Of a stretch of 64,000 nucleotides of DNA, positions 1 through 12,508 are shown in pieces. This stretch comes from Moringa oleifera. Taxonomy: Eukaryota > Streptophyta > Magnoliopsida > Brassicales > Moringaceae. Made by a program: the position numbers and the translations under genes. Under the pieces are notes generated by a model. That model saw only the letters and a list, made by a program, of their open reading frames with translations. It made no database searches and had not been told where the DNA came from. The DNA lies in assembly GCA_021397835.1 (NCBI GenBank), contig JAJFZO010000028.1, positions 992,001 through 1,056,000 of the forward strand, read 5' to 3'. Numbering within the stretch: position 1 is the first letter of the stretch; each line of letters begins with the position of its first letter.

Positions 1-3000
1 TGGACCTCTTAATAAATATTTGAGCCTAAAATTAAATTGGGTTAAGATATAATTGGACCAAGACATAATAAAACATAACAATTAATGATCTCATTATTAG
101 AGTGGTCCAACAACTAATTAAGTCTCATAATAATTAGACTTAATTTATAATTTAAATTAAAAAATAAAACTAATAAATAATTGAGTCTAAACTATAATTA
201 ATTCCAAAATTTATTTGGACTTAACTTTCATGAGCCAACGATATAATTAGATGTAAAGTGCATGAACCCACGACATAATTATGGTTAAGAATGAATGGAG
301 CGTAAAAAAAACTAGAACCCAAATAATTATCCGATTCAAGATAGAATTAAACATAAAAATTAATTATACTGAATAAGTAACTGGGCTTAATATTTATTAA
401 TTAGATCCATAAATTAATTTGATCTAATATTTAAATAGACCAAATATGTAATTCAATATTTAATTGAGTTTAATAAAAAATATACTTAATATATAATCAA
501 GCTTGATAAATAATTAGGCTAATATACAATTGGGCCTACTAAAACAATGAACCTAAGATATAATTAAGCTTAATAATTAATTGGACCTAATAATTTAATT
601 AAACCTGTTAATTAATCAAGCCTTAGGTTTAATTTTACATAGGAATTCGTTGGACCTAATATCTAATTTGGCGTAACAAAAATTTAAGTTCATTTGTAAT
701 TGGACCTAAAAAATATGTGAACCTAAAATATAATCTTGCTTGACATGTAATTGAGTCCAAAAATTAAAGATCTAAATAATTAATTAATTAAACTAAATAT
801 TTAATTGATCTTAATTAAATATGAGTTACATATAATTAGGTTTGATAAATAATTGAGCTTAATTGATAAGTGTGTTTCAAAACGAAATGAAACTAATAAA
901 TATTTGAACCAAAAACATAATTGGTCAAATATTTAGTTGGGCTTACGCTAAAAGTCATGCGAACTGGATATATTGTGTCGAGGAATGAATTAAGCATAAG
1001 ATACAAGTGGAGCCAAATTAAAATTAAACTTAAGATATAACTGACTATAACGATTAATTAGAACTTAGTATTTGTTAATTCGACCTAAAATATAATAATT
1101 AGGTCCAAAATTTTATTAGATTTAATATTTAGTTGAGTTAAATATTTAATTGAGATTAACAATTTATCGGACCTAATAATTCATTATAACTAACAACTAA
1201 TTTGATCTAAGATCTAATTGGGTTTAAGAAAAAATTGAGCTTCATATAAATTTTGATCGAATAATTAATTGGCCATAATAATTAATGTGTTTCAAAATTA
1301 GTTTTGTCTATTAATTAATTGGACTAAATTAATTAGGTTGACATGCATTAGTCCAAGAAATAATTCTATATATAAATTGGACCTAACAAATAATATGACC
1401 TAAGATGCATACATTTAAAATTAATTGGCTTTAAATTTAATTTTGTACCCAAAAAATTTGACATATGATATAATTAGAACTATAATATAATTGACTAATT
1501 ATAATTGAACCTAATATGTAAATTGACTTAATATATAATTGATCTTGGTGTGCAATAGCCCAAGACATAATTGAACTTAATAATAAATTGGGCTTAACAT
1601 TTAATAGGTCTATCTTGCATGACCCAAGAAATAATTAGCTTCGAAATGAAGTGGACCTAATGTATATTAGTTAAGCTTAATAACTAACTGGACACAAAGA
1701 ATAATTAAACCTAACAATTTATTGGGTTTAGCAGTTCATTGGATTTATGTGCCAGAAATATGATTGAACTTAATAAAAGATTTGACTTAATATAAAATTA
1801 CGCCATTTAAATAATTGAACTTAATACAAAAATGAGCCAAATAATGAAATGGGTTTAGTAAATAATTAGACCTTAGATGTAATTGAGTTTTATAATTAAT
1901 TGCACCTAACAAGCAATTGTGCCTAATATTTAATTGTACCCAAAATTAGTTGAATCGAAGATTTAATTGGATCTAATAAAAAATTAAGCTTAATATATGA
2001 TCGATCCTAATAAATAATGGGTCTAAAAATAAAATAAACTTAATACATAATTGAGCATAAGATATAAATGGACCCAACAATTTAGTTTGCCTAGCATGCA
2101 TGAGACCAACAAATTTTGGACTCATGAAAAAATTAGGTCTTATATATAATTGAGTCAATAAAGATTGTGAACGAATTAAAACTAATTATATTAATAGCGC
2201 ATAAAAATTAATTGGACCTTATATGTAATTGATTCTAGCGATTAATTTGATTAAATAATTCATTGCATGCATAATTAATTTGACCCAAAATTTAATAAGG
2301 TCCGATATAAAATTGAGCTTAACATATAATTATGAATAAGAACATAGTGAGCCTAATATATTATTGACCCATAATTAAACCTAATAATTTATTATGCTAA
2401 ATAGTTAATTAAACATTGATTTAATTGGATTTAACAAAAAGCTAAGCTTAATTAAAAATTGATCTCAACAAATGATTGAGCCAAATAAAATATTAAACTT
2501 AAATATGTAATTGGCTTGAATAATTAATTAGACGTAGTAAATAATTATGGCCTAACAAGTAACCTTTAATAATTAAGTGGGCCTAAAATTTAATTCTACC
2601 TAAGAATCAATTGGATCTAATAAAAAATTAGACTTTAAATATATTTGAGACTAATAATTAAGCAAGTTTAAGATATAATGTGGCATGATGTAATTGAACC
2701 TAACAATTGAAGAACAAAGTCTAAGAATTAACTGATTAGCCTCATAATTAATTAAGCCCAAGATTTAATTGTGAATAAGAATTAATTGGGTCCAAGATTT
2801 AATTTGACTTATGATATAATTAGTCGTAATATTCATAAACCCACTAAATAATTAGGCTTAGAAATAAATTAAACCTAAAATCTAATTAGACTCAAATTAT
2901 AATTGAACATAAAAATTAATTGAGCCTAACAACTTCATGTGTTTGGCATTTATTAATTGGGCTAAATTTGTAATTGATATTAACAATTAATTAGACTCAA

Positions 3001-3124
3001 TCTATAATTGAACATAAGAAATATTTGGACATAAAGATTAATTGAGCCTAATAATTAATGGGGTTTAACATTTATTAATTGAACCCAAAATTTAATTGTG
3101 CTAAATATGTAATTGATATTAAAC
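1..3124 (+). repeat. 17-bp minisatellite array, F orientation, block 1
   Basis: The block is made of short tandem units starting AATT, followed by a purine/pyrimidine core (GGRCYTAA and transition variants) and an AT tail; clean units such as AATTGAGCCTAATAATT are 17 bp long. No long reading frame exists. Positions 1-430 match about 5,035-5,560, 38,230-38,800 and 55,600-56,150. From about 430 to 2,095 the sequence instead follows 17,175-18,830 and 21,990-23,675. From 2,395 it follows the alpha segment seen again at 35,710 and 53,080. The block is therefore a mosaic of at least three larger duplicated segments. No gene or promoter is supported. Confidence 0.85.
1365..1375. repeat. Short TA tract, unexpanded form
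   Basis: This short run (TCTATATATAA) sits at the position where paralogous copies have a longer TA run (18,141-18,155) and a long one (22,991-23,022). It is the least expanded of the three. Confidence 0.6.
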
Positions 3125-4703
3125 TTAATTATCTCTCAAATCCAATCATATCTTAGACCAAGTAATCATTGAGTTCAAACATATTTTAGACCTAATTATG
3201 TGTGAAGTCCAACTTTTTATTAGACCATATTAGCTAATAAGATTAACTAATTTTTAAGCAATAAACTTAACTAATTGTTAGGCTAAATTATTTGTTAGAT
3301 TTAATTATTAGTTCAATTGAAATATATATAAGGTTCAATATTTTATTTGGTCAAATTACATATTAAACTTATTTACTATTAAGCTTAATTGCATATTAAG
3401 TGTATGTTTTTATTAAATCCAATTAAATCTTAACCTTAATTAATTATTTACCCTAACGAATTGTTAAACCAAATGTATTGTTAGGTTCAATTAATTGCTA
3501 AGCCCAATCACACATTAGACTCATTATTTATTAGGTCTATTTCGTTCTTAGTTTAATTTTATATCAAGCTTAATTTATTGTTAGGCCTAATCAAATCCTA
3601 GGTCCAATTAATAATTTAGTAAAACAAATTATTTGACTTAATTAACTATTAGACTCAATTACATTTTATGCTTATTTATTTTTATGGTCCAATTAATTTT
3701 TAAACCCAATTAATATACCTTAGTTAAGTTTTTTTCTTGGACCAAAGTATTTCTTAATTTCATGCATGATATAATTAACTATATCTTAAGCACTCTTATT
3801 TATTGGGTCCAATTATAGTATGTTCAATTAAAATTTAGGTCCAATTATATCTCAAACCCAATTTATTCCTAGGTCCAATTATTTATCAAGCTCATGCACA
3901 CTAAGCCTAATTAATTATTAATCCAATCATATTTTAAATGATATTAATTGTATGACTAGTTATATTTTAGGCTCGATTATGAATTAACGTCATTTCGTTC
4001 TTAAGCCTAGTTATTTATTAGGATAAATTGTATATTAAACCCAATTTTTTATTAGGTCTAGTTAAATTTTAGATCCAACTAATTCTTAGACACAATTAAA
4101 TCTCAAGCCCAATTCATTACGCTAAATTAATTGTTAGGCTAAATTACATCTTAGACCTAATTATTTTTATTAAGCTCAAGTTTTTATTGAATCCAATTAA
4201 TTCTTAAGTTCAATTAATTATTTGGACTCATTTGTTAAGCCCAATGAATCTTGTGATCTAATTAATTTTTAGGTTTAATTACATTGCAGGCTCAATTATT
4301 TATTAAGTCTATTTTGTCCTTAAGCCTACATCCAATTTTTTAATAGGCTTAATTGAATATTATGCCTCATTAATTTTTTGAAGCAATAAATTATCTAATT
4401 CAATTAATTGTTAAGCCTAATTATATGTTAGGCCTCATTACGATAAATTTTTAAGCCCATTAATATATGTTAAGCTATTTTTTTAGGTGAATTATTTCTT
4501 TGTTTCCTGCAGGATATATCTTATTTTATCTTAAGCCCTATTATTAATTGTTAGGCCTAATTGTCTATTAGATCTAATTATTTGTAAAATTCAATTATAA
4601 TTTGGGTTCAATTATACCACGGGCTTTGTTCTTAGGTCCAACTATTTATTAGGCGCATGCATGCCCAGCTTAATTAATTACCGGGCTCAATTATACCTTA
4701 TAT
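3125..4703 (-). repeat. 17-bp minisatellite array, R orientation
   Basis: The same unit appears here as its reverse complement, for example AATTATTTATTAGGCCC (17 bp) and related TTAGGYCCAATTA strings. Orientation switches abruptly near 3,125, within ATTAAACTTAATTATCTC. The block corresponds to 36,491-37,904, 46,440-48,000, 53,765-55,258 and part of 33,737-34,735, with shared landmarks such as TTTTTTTCTTGGACYAAAG and a run containing TTTCATGCATGATAT. It is therefore one arm of a larger repeated unit. No coding potential. Confidence 0.85.
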
Positions 4704-4749
4704 CTAATTAATTTGATTAAACAATTCATTGTTTCATATAATGAATTAG
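4704..4749. repeat. Nested inverted repeat at an R-to-F switch
   Basis: Arms CTAATTAATT (4,704-4,713) and AATGAATTAG (4,740-4,749) pair with one mismatch. Between them lies a perfect inner hairpin, AAACAAT (4,719-4,725), loop TC, ATTGTTT (4,728-4,734). It lies exactly where the array orientation changes. Confidence 0.7.
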
Positions 4750-7407
4750 TACTAATATTTAATTGAGTTTAAAAAAATTAGGCAAAATATCTAATTTGGT
4801 TTAAGAACAAAATGAGCCTAAGAAATATTTGAGTATAATATGTAATTGAACCTAATAATTAATTAGACCAAACAATTTATTGGGTCTAATAATTTGTTAC
4901 GTAACAAAATTAATTAAGATTAGGATTCAATTAGGTTTAAAAAAATTAAACTTAATATATATTAGAACTTAACAAATAATTTGGCTTAATATATAATTAA
5001 GCTTAATACATAATTAAGACTAACAAAATATTAGACCTCCTTATAAATATTTAAGCGTAAAATTAAATTTGTTTAAAATATAATTAGACCGAGATGTAAT
5101 AAAGCCTAACAATTAATGATCTCATGATTAGAGTCGTCCAACAATTAATTAAGTCTAATAATTAAGTATGTCATAAATTTAATTATGACTAAAACTTAAT
5201 TGAGCTTAATGAAAAACTAAGCTTAGTGTATAATCATGCTTAATAAATAATTAGACTTAATCTATAATTTAAAAATAAAACTAATAAATAATTGAGTCTA
5301 AAATATAATTAAGTTCAAAATTTATTTAGACTTAACTTGTATGAGCCAACAATATAATTAGAAGCAAAGTACATGAACCCACGATATAATTGGGCATAAC
5401 CTATGTGAACCCACGACAGAATTATGGTTAAGAATAAATGGAGCTTAAAAAATAATGGGACCCAAATAATGATCCAATTCAAAATAAAATTGAACACAAA
5501 AATTAATTGTACCAATAAGTAATTGGGCTTAACATTTATTAATTAGACCCATAAATTAATTTGGTCTAATATTATAAATAATTGAACCTAGTAATTTATT
5601 AGGTCTTATAATTAATTAGTCATAAGATTTGATTAGATATGATAAAAAATTAGGCTTTATGTATAATTTCACCTAATAAATAATTGGCTTTAATATATAA
5701 TTGGACACAAAAAATAAATTGGCCAAATAAATAATTAGACATAACTAACAATTAATTAAACTTAATAATTAATTGGACCTAAAATTTGATTGTCTTAGAA
5801 TTAATTGAATCTTACAAATAATTGTGTTTAATATACAAATTAGATCTAAGAAATAATTGGCACATAGATATAGTTAGACCTATTAATGGGATAAAAATAA
5901 TTAGGTTAATCGGCATAAACCCAACCAATAATTCGACCTGTTATTAAGCTTAACAAATAATTAGCTAAGATATACGTAGACCTGAAATTAATTGCACATG
6001 AGATATAATTGAGCACAAAAAAATCTGACATATAATATAATTAGAATTCATATATAATTATACTTATGATATAATAAGACATACATAATTAGACTTGAAA
6101 TATAATTAGGTCTAATAAATAATTTAGTTTGATACATAGATTGGGTATCTTTTGAATAAGTTCAAAATATAATTTAGTCTAATAATTAATTTAACTTAAT
6201 ATTTATTGGGTATAATAATTATTAAGCTTATAGTGCATGAACCTAAGAAACAATTGTGTTTCGAAACGAATTAGCTTGAGATATAATTAAAAATAATAAT
6301 TAATTTGACTTAATAATTAATTGAGTCTAACAATATTGAGCCTAATAATTAATTAAGCTTAAAATTTGAACTGGCTTAATCAATACTTTCACTTAAAATG
6401 TAATTAGGTCAAATAATTAATTAAGTCAAAAATATAATTGATGTCACTGATTAGTTAGACCAAAGAGTAAGCAGACTTAATATGTAATTTAGCCTAACAA
6501 CTATTTGGACCACAATAAAAAAATTAAGCTTAATATATAATTATATCTAAGAATTAAATGATCTTAACAAATAATTGAGCAATGTGTAATTAAGCTTAAT
6601 AATTAATTTAACATAACAATTCATTAGGTCTAATAAATCGTTAAGCCAAATAATTAATCGAGCCTTGAATTTGATTGGATTTAACAAAAAGAAAAGTGTA
6701 ATCTATAATTGAGCTTAATAAATATTTGGGCTTGATATATAATTAGACTTGATAAATTATTAAACTTAAAATGTAATTGAGTTTAATAATTAATTAGAAC
6801 AAATAATTATGGCCTAACAATCAATTGAGTCTAGTGATTAGTTGTGCTTAAAATTTAATTTTTCTTAGAATTAGTTAGGTCTAATATCTAAATTAAGCCC
6901 AAAAAAAGTTTAACTTCATATAATGTTAGGACTTAAATATATTTGAGCTCAACAACTAACTGGGTATAAGATATAATTAGATTTGAGATATAATTGGATT
7001 TAAAAATTAATAACATAATAATTAATTAAGCCTAAAAATTAATTAAGCTTAATAATTAATTACACTCAAAATTTAATTATGAATAATAATTAAATAGGTC
7101 CAAGATTTAATTGGGTATAACGTGTATGAATCCACTATATAATTAGGTCTACAAATAAGTTAGGTCTAAATATAAATCAATTGAAGATATAACTGAGTAT
7201 AATAATTAATTAAATCAAATGATTATGTGAGCCTCATATATATTAATTGTCAAAAAAATTAATTAGATCTAAGATTTAATTGGGTCGAACACGTAATTGA
7301 AACTAAATTTCGTTAGACCGAGCAATTCATTTAATGTTATCAATCAGGTCTAAGAATTCATTAGAATTGGACTTAATATATAATTTGACCTAATAAATAA
7401 TTAGACT
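4714..7407 (+). repeat. 17-bp minisatellite array, F orientation, block 2 (alpha copy 1)
   Basis: F-orientation units continue up to the AB element. The order of variant units matches 37,915-40,488, 48,011-50,620 and 55,270-57,920, including shared odd units such as GTTTCGAAAC at 6,258-6,267 and a stretch with AATTATGGTTAAGAAT. That the AB element follows the same array sequence in each copy shows the segment was duplicated as a unit. No gene seen. Confidence 0.85.
6258..6267. other. GTTTCGAAAC palindromic variant unit
   Basis: This perfect 10-bp palindrome replaces the usual GRCYTAA core in one unit. It recurs at 39,469-39,478 and 56,840-56,849, and in weaker form (GTTTCAAAACGAA and similar) near 869, 17,640, 22,490, 30,130 and 49,545. 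Function unknown. Confidence 0.5.
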
Positions 7408-8428
7408 TTTTAATCAAGTTTTTTTAGAGATTTTTTATCAATTTGACAAATAAATTTTTTGATTTAGTCTAAATTAAACATAACTTTTAATTTTTTTAAA
7501 ATAAATTATTTAAATAGAAGATATTGCACAATGAACTTTGTTTTGAAATCTCTAAGAAATACAAATAAATATTCAAGCCACCATAAAAAATTTTAGAATT
7601 TTTTGAGCAGTAAAATTATTTTTATGATTTAAAAAAAAATTTATGACATAAAAATTTTAAATATACATATTTTTCAATATTCAAACATTATAACTTTTTT
7701 TTTGTTAAATATGTCTTCATGTTTATTAAAAATTTTAGGTCAAAATCTGTTATGCAAAATCATCAACTTGAATTATTCTTTTATAAAAAAAATTATAAGT
7801 CAATTAGACCAAATAGATATTTTATATGTAAAATTAGTTTTCAAAACTGTAGAAACTTTATTAAAAAATATCAATAATATAAAGTTCATTTTGATCTTTA
7901 TCTTAATATTAATTATTGAATTATTGAATCTTGCTTTCGATAAAATTATATAATGTTAAAAATTATAATTCATTAAGTTTACATTTTATGAAATGTAATT
8001 AAATTTTAAATTAAATAATTTTCATGTTATATTTCAATCAAACATGAGAATAAGAATATAAAAAGAAATATTATAATATTATAGTAACCATTTTCATTAT
8101 TTTGGTGATCTCTAAATATCATTTAACTTATTAAAATTAAATGGTGTAAACTATGGCTCATTTTTTTTGTTTAAAGAGAGTTGTTCATTGGTTAACTTGT
8201 TATTAGCATATTACTCAATCATCTTGAACTTAATATGTAATTTAGTTTAAATTTATATTTGAATATTTTCTCTTAATATTTCAAAAATATAAAAGAAAGA
8301 CTCAAATATGGTTTTTATAAATTTTGTTATGCACTTATTTTTTGAAAAAACTCCTATTTAACTCTTCAAATTTATTTGTTTTGCATTAAAAATTACAAAA
8401 ATTGATAATGATACATTAATCAAATTAA
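7408..8428 (+). mobile_element. AB element copy 1 (A half only)
   Basis: This is non-array, AT-rich sequence of about 1 kb repeated at 8,429, 34,833, 40,489, 50,621 and 57,921. Landmarks are a 5' end with AATCAAG, a middle with AAAATTTTAGGTCAAAATC, and a 3' part with GAGAGTTGTTCATTGGTTA. It stops near 8,428 at the point where the B half would begin, and a second copy starts at once, so copies 1 and 2 are in tandem. I see no terminal inverted repeats, reverse transcriptase or transposase. The 83-codon frame at 7,702-7,953 is not conserved in the other copies and is not called as a gene. Whether this is a transposable element or passively duplicated DNA is unresolved. Confidence 0.55.
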
Positions 8429-9980
8429 AAAATTTTTAATCAAGTTTTATGTATTTTTGAATCAATTTGATAGATAAACATTTTGATTTAGACTAAATTA
8501 AATATTATCTTAAATTTTAAACTTGTTGATTTAGACTAAATTAAATATTATCTAAATTATTTAAATAAAAGATATTGTACAATGAACTTTGTTTTAAAAT
8601 TTCTAAGAAACATAAATAAATATTCAAGCTACTATAAAGGTTTTACAATTTTTTGAGTGGTAAAATTATTTTTATCCTTTTTAAAAAAAATTTTATGGAA
8701 TAAAAATTTTAATTATATATATTTTTAATATTCAAACATTATGAATTTTTTGTTGTATATTTTTTTGTGTTTGTAAAAAATTTTAAGTCAAAATCCGTTA
8801 TGCAAAATCATTAACTTGAATTGTTCTTTTATTAAAAATAAATTAAAAACAAGTCAATTTAGACCAAATAGGTATTTTATATGTAGAGTTGATTTTAAAA
8901 AAACTGTAAAAACTTGATTAAAAAATACCAACAATATAGAGTTCATTTTGATCTTTATCTTAATATAAATTATAAAATTATTGAATCTCACTCTCAATAA
9001 AATTATATAATATTAAAAATTATAATTAATTAATTTTATATTTTATAAAATATAATTAAATTTTAAATTAAATAATTTTCATATTATTCTTTCAATGAAA
9101 CATGACAATAAGGATATAAAAAGAAATATAATAATATTATATTAACCATTTTCACTATTTCAATGGTCTCTAAATATCATTTAACTTCTTAAAAGTAGAT
9201 GGTGTAAACCATGGTTCCTTTTTTTTTTTTTTTCTTTAGGGAGAGTTGTTTATTGGCTAGCTTGTTATTAGGGTATTACTCAATCATCTTGAACTTGATC
9301 TGTAATTTAATTTAAATTGATGTTTGAATATTTTCTTTTAATATTTCAAAAATATGAAAGAAAGGCCCAAATATGGTTGTGATAATTTTTTTTTTCGTTC
9401 TTACTTTTGTAGAATTCCAATTTAACTCTTCAAATTTATTTGTTTTGAATTAAAAATTACAAAGTTGGCAATAATACATATTAATCACCTAATTTTTTAA
9501 AATAAATAATTTAAAATCAAAATTAAAGGTGTTTTTTTTATACGGAGTTGGTTGGTATTCACATGAATGAGTACAACTAAATTTATCATGCTGGCTAGCA
9601 ATACCATTAAAAATTAATTTTAAAAACAAACAATATAATTTTTCATTAAATTTTGAATGAATTTGGCTTCTCATTAATCTTGAATATGAAATCTAAAAAA
9701 ATATTTGAAAAGAAAATTAAAGAAAACAAAATATAACACACTACTCATGCGTGTTTTTCCATGTATTAAAACATCAAAGTATCATATATGCAATACTTCA
9801 TTTTTTTTTCTTTTTAATTGATCTTTAGTATGTTTACATTGTATGCTTAGGAAAATAAGTTAACACTAAACTAAATGCCATAACATAATAAATAATTTAA
9901 TTTATAATATAATTAAATTTACCTATTTTTAAATATTATCATTGCAAATTATTGAAAGAGAGAAAATTCATATATGTGAC

Positions 9981-10065
9981 TAATAATAATAAAAATAATA
10001 ATGATGTTGATGATGATAAAATTGATAATAATAATAAAAATAATGTTAATAATAAGAATAAAAAA
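9981..10065. repeat. AAT/GAT trinucleotide-rich microsatellite
   Basis: Runs of AATAAT interrupted by GATGATGATG and AATAAAAAT. The same tract is present at 51,575-51,672 and 59,405-59,452 in the other B halves, with different repeat numbers. Confidence 0.8.
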
Positions 10066-10480
10066 TCATAATTATAACAAAATAACTGAAATAAAAATAA
10101 AATTTTAAATAGAATATAAAAAAGTTCAGTAACTTGAAAATAAAAATCTCAAAAATAATTAAAATAAAAGTGGATAATGAAAAAAATAAAAAATAAATGT
10201 AATTCGATATTAAAAAAATTTTGAAATTAAAAAATGTGGTAAAATAAAAAATCACATGAAAATTCAAAAGTAAAACATTTCTTTGAAAAAATAAAATTAA
10301 AAATTAAAAATTAAAAATATTCTTTTTTTCTCTTACTATTTTCTTCGATAATCATTTATTTGACATTAATTTATTGTAAAAAATAATTTAAATTAAAAAC
10401 TAAAAATGTAAATATGAAAACAAAATCAAAAAGCGATTCTCTCTTTCTCTCCTTATTATCTATAATGGTCATTTTTCACC

Positions 10481-10486
10481 TATAAA
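10481..10486 (+). promoter_or_regulatory. Possible TATA box of the captured gene fragment
   Basis: TATAAA follows a CT-rich stretch (CTCTCTTTCTCTCC) and precedes the leader-like region of the B half. It is kept at 52,111-52,116 in the other B copy. In such AT-rich DNA a TATAAA alone is weak evidence; the call rests on position and conservation. Confidence 0.25.
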
Positions 10487-11162
10487 GAACTCAATAGGAC
10501 GTTTTTCTTTCTCACATACATTGACTCGTTTTCCTAAATCACAATGTCACAGTGACATCAAGTATCTCTTAAACTTAGAGTGACACAGAGAAAGATCGTG
10601 AATATGCATTTCCTTTTCAATCTTCCCTTAATCATCAATTTGTCATTATTATGTTATCACTTCTTCACCACTACCACCACAAACAACCATCACTTATTCT
10701 TCTTTCAATCCTCATCTCTATGTAAATCATGATTACTACAGAGATAGGTCCTAAGGACCATTATATTATTTTCTTGGGTAATATATTATAAATTTCTTTT
10801 TCAAGATCAAAAGTTTTTTTATGTCGTTAATCTATATGAATGAATTTGTGTACATGAATTGGATTGATTTGATAATATATTTTTAGTTTTGTCTCTTTCA
10901 TAGATTTGTACCTGAAAAAAAGAGGAAAATGTCGAGGTGGATAATGGATTAAGGTGCAAAATAGTTTTTCTAGTTTTATGGATTCTTGTTTTATTCTTAA
11001 CGAGTTGCTAGTTTGCGTTTTTCAGTTGGTGGGTACGATAAGGATTGATAATTTTGAACGATGATTAATGCATAAGGAAATTAGAGATTAGGTAAGGAAA
11101 TCAAAGAAAATGTGGTTAACTTTTCTAGAAGGATTAAGAGATACTTCAAAACTTTTCTTGTT

Positions 11163-11577
11163 ATGATGGGTTACCATGGTCAAATCTCAAGTGGTGATCA
11201 AGGTAGAGGTAGTACTGCTTCAGAGGTACATCATTCTTTATGTTCCGTAAACTTCATTTTATTGTGTAAAGTTTAGGTTATATTAACTTGCATCTTCATA
11301 TAGGTTCAATCATCATATCATTAGTTTTGGAAAGCTTCTAATTATGTTCCATATGAGTTTGACAACTCCTTTGGTAAACTAAGTTTGGTACTACCTCTCT
11401 TTTTTGTTTAATTACACAATTGTTGGCTTCTTCTACCAATGGTGATTTCTTGTTTAACTTTTACTATCTCTTTTTTTGCCTTCCTTGTTTTTTCATTGCA
11501 TGAAGGTGCCCATTTGTGATGAGAATCCTAAAGGATTTGCCTTGAAACTTAGCAAGCAATTTGGATGCCTACCCTAA
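11163..11577 (+). pseudogene. Decayed gene fragment, three exon-like pieces
   Basis: An ATG at 11,163 opens 21 codons (MMGYHGQISSGDQGRGSTAS then E) up to a GT donor at 11,226. A possible acceptor AG at 11,302-11,303 leads to a second piece (11,304-11,387) that holds an in-frame TAG at 11,322 before FWKASNYVPYEFDNSFGKLS. A third piece after an AG at 11,504-11,505 encodes VPICDENPKGFALKLSKQFG, with a stop at 11,575. All three share phase 0 if spliced this way. The richer codon-like composition contrasts with the surrounding AT-rich DNA. In the copy at 50,621 the first piece has a stop after 11 codons and the second is cut by the array. I do not recognise the protein family; the exon model is inference. 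Confidence 0.4.
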
Positions 11578-11998
11578 AAACTAAAAATTTCATATTCATT
11601 GGAAGAAAGCCCCGACCCAATGATTACTCAAATAAAGAACTGTAGGTAGGTTGAAAGTCACAACGAAGAACCCTTGATAAGTTCAGAATAGTTCTCTAAA
11701 GAAACAAAGAGAAAGTAACCTTCATATTAAATTTTATTCACTAATGTTATTTCTATAATGCTTACACTATATTTAAATAAGGGTAAGATATAACATAAAA
11801 CTAGAGGGTAAGGATCCTAAATTCACAAAGAAAATACTGCAAATTCAAAAAATAGCTATCCTAAATTCAAAACATAAAAATCATAAATTTTAAAATAAAA
11901 TATCCTAAATTGAAAAGAAAATATCATAAAATAAGATAAGAAAATATCCTACATTATAAAGCAAATAATAGCAAACCTCGCTTTTATGAGGTTAGCAT
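11578..11998 (-). mobile_element. Possible LTR fragment, reverse strand
   Basis: This stretch of about 420 bp appears once in the window. Read on the minus strand it has TATTTAAATAT near 11,770-11,780, a GAATAAA poly(A)-like signal (complement of 11,733-11,739), then a TTCTCTTTGTTTCTTT tract and a GGGTCGGGGC stretch. This resembles the U3/R/U5 order of a plant LTR. No primer-binding site, TG...CA ends, target-site duplication or internal retrotransposon genes were found, so a 3' gene flank is an alternative. Its 3' part (11,830-11,970) is a run of ATCCTAAATT-type repeats grading towards the telomere-like block. Confidence 0.3.
11974..11993. other. Small hairpin
   Basis: AACCTC (11,974-11,979) and GAGGTT (11,988-11,993) form perfect 6-bp arms around the 8-nt loop GCTTTTAT, just before the first telomere-like block. 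Role unknown. Confidence 0.4.
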
Positions 11999-12508
11999 CC
12001 CCTAAACCCAAAATCAAAACACCTAACTCTTAAACCCTAAACACTAAATTTTGAGTTCTAAACCTTAAACCCTTAAACACAAATCCTTTTAGACTAAACC
12101 AAATATCTAAATACTATATCCTATATCCTAAACTATAAACCCTACCCTTAATCGCTAAATCCAAAACTCTTAAACCTTAAACCCTAACCAATAAGTTCTA
12201 AATAATAACCCCTAACTCGAAAACTCTGACATGAAACACTAACCACTAAACCTTAAACCTAATATCTGATCCTTAAATCCAAAACCTTAACCCTTGAACA
12301 CTAATCTCAAACCCCAAACAAAAAACTCTACCCCTTACCCCTAAAGCTTAACTCATAAACCATGAACCCTAAAACCTAAACTTGAACCCTGAACCCTAAA
12401 ACTCTAAACTTTAAATGCAAAATTCAAAATCTTAATCCTAACTCTAAATCCTAATCCTTAAATCAAAAGCCCTAAACTCTAATCCAAACACCCTAAATCC
12501 CTAATAAA
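11999..12508 (+). repeat. Telomere-like degenerate CCCTAA block 1
   Basis: Dense CCCTAAA, CCTTAAA, CTAAACC and similar words describe a decayed plant telomere repeat with CCCTAA on the + strand. Periods are irregular (6-9 bp) and few perfect tandem copies remain, so it is interstitial and not a chromosome end. It passes into F array near 12,508. Unlike the other three blocks it does not end at AAATTGGTTTAATATAT. Confidence 0.8.

Larger units (their letters stand above)
8429..11577 (+). mobile_element. AB element copy 2 (A plus B, most complete)
   Basis: The A half (about 8,429-9,480) repeats copy 1. The B half (about 9,481-11,577) contains an AAT/GAT-rich microsatellite, a TATA-containing leader and decayed exon-like pieces. 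Compared with copy 2, the copy at 50,621 lacks about 545 bp (equivalent to about 9,340-9,885) and ends within the second exon-like piece; the copy at 57,921 ends in the microsatellite. A small internal duplication of GATTTAGACTAAATTAAATA lies at about 8,477 and 8,526. Strand is assigned from the gene-like fragment. No element-encoded protein was recognised. Confidence 0.55.

Noticed and set aside
1..3124. CRISPR-like array of short repeats
   Set aside because: Units are directly adjacent, with no unique spacers between conserved repeats. The context is eukaryotic and no cas-like genes are present.
3000..3250. One long perfect palindrome spanning the F-to-R junction near 3,125
   Set aside because: Reverse-complementing the R side does not match the F side beyond the unit consensus. 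The relation is at unit level only.
7702..7953. 83-codon open frame on the + strand in AB copy 1
   Set aside because: The other A-half copies lack the start and carry frame-breaking indels. The composition is Ile/Leu/Asn/Lys-rich, as expected from random AT-rich DNA.
9489..9674. 61-codon minus-strand frame in the B half
   Set aside because: The equivalent region at 58,925-59,110 has several indels and does not keep the frame.
10747..10759. GGTCC-TAA-GGACC inverted repeat as a terminator or binding site
   Set aside because: The arms are only 5 bp, and the copy at about 52,391 keeps just GTCCTAAGGAC. Too little to support a function.
11999..12508. True chromosome end
   Set aside because: Repeats are strongly degenerate and are followed by about 51 kb more sequence, so the block is interstitial.
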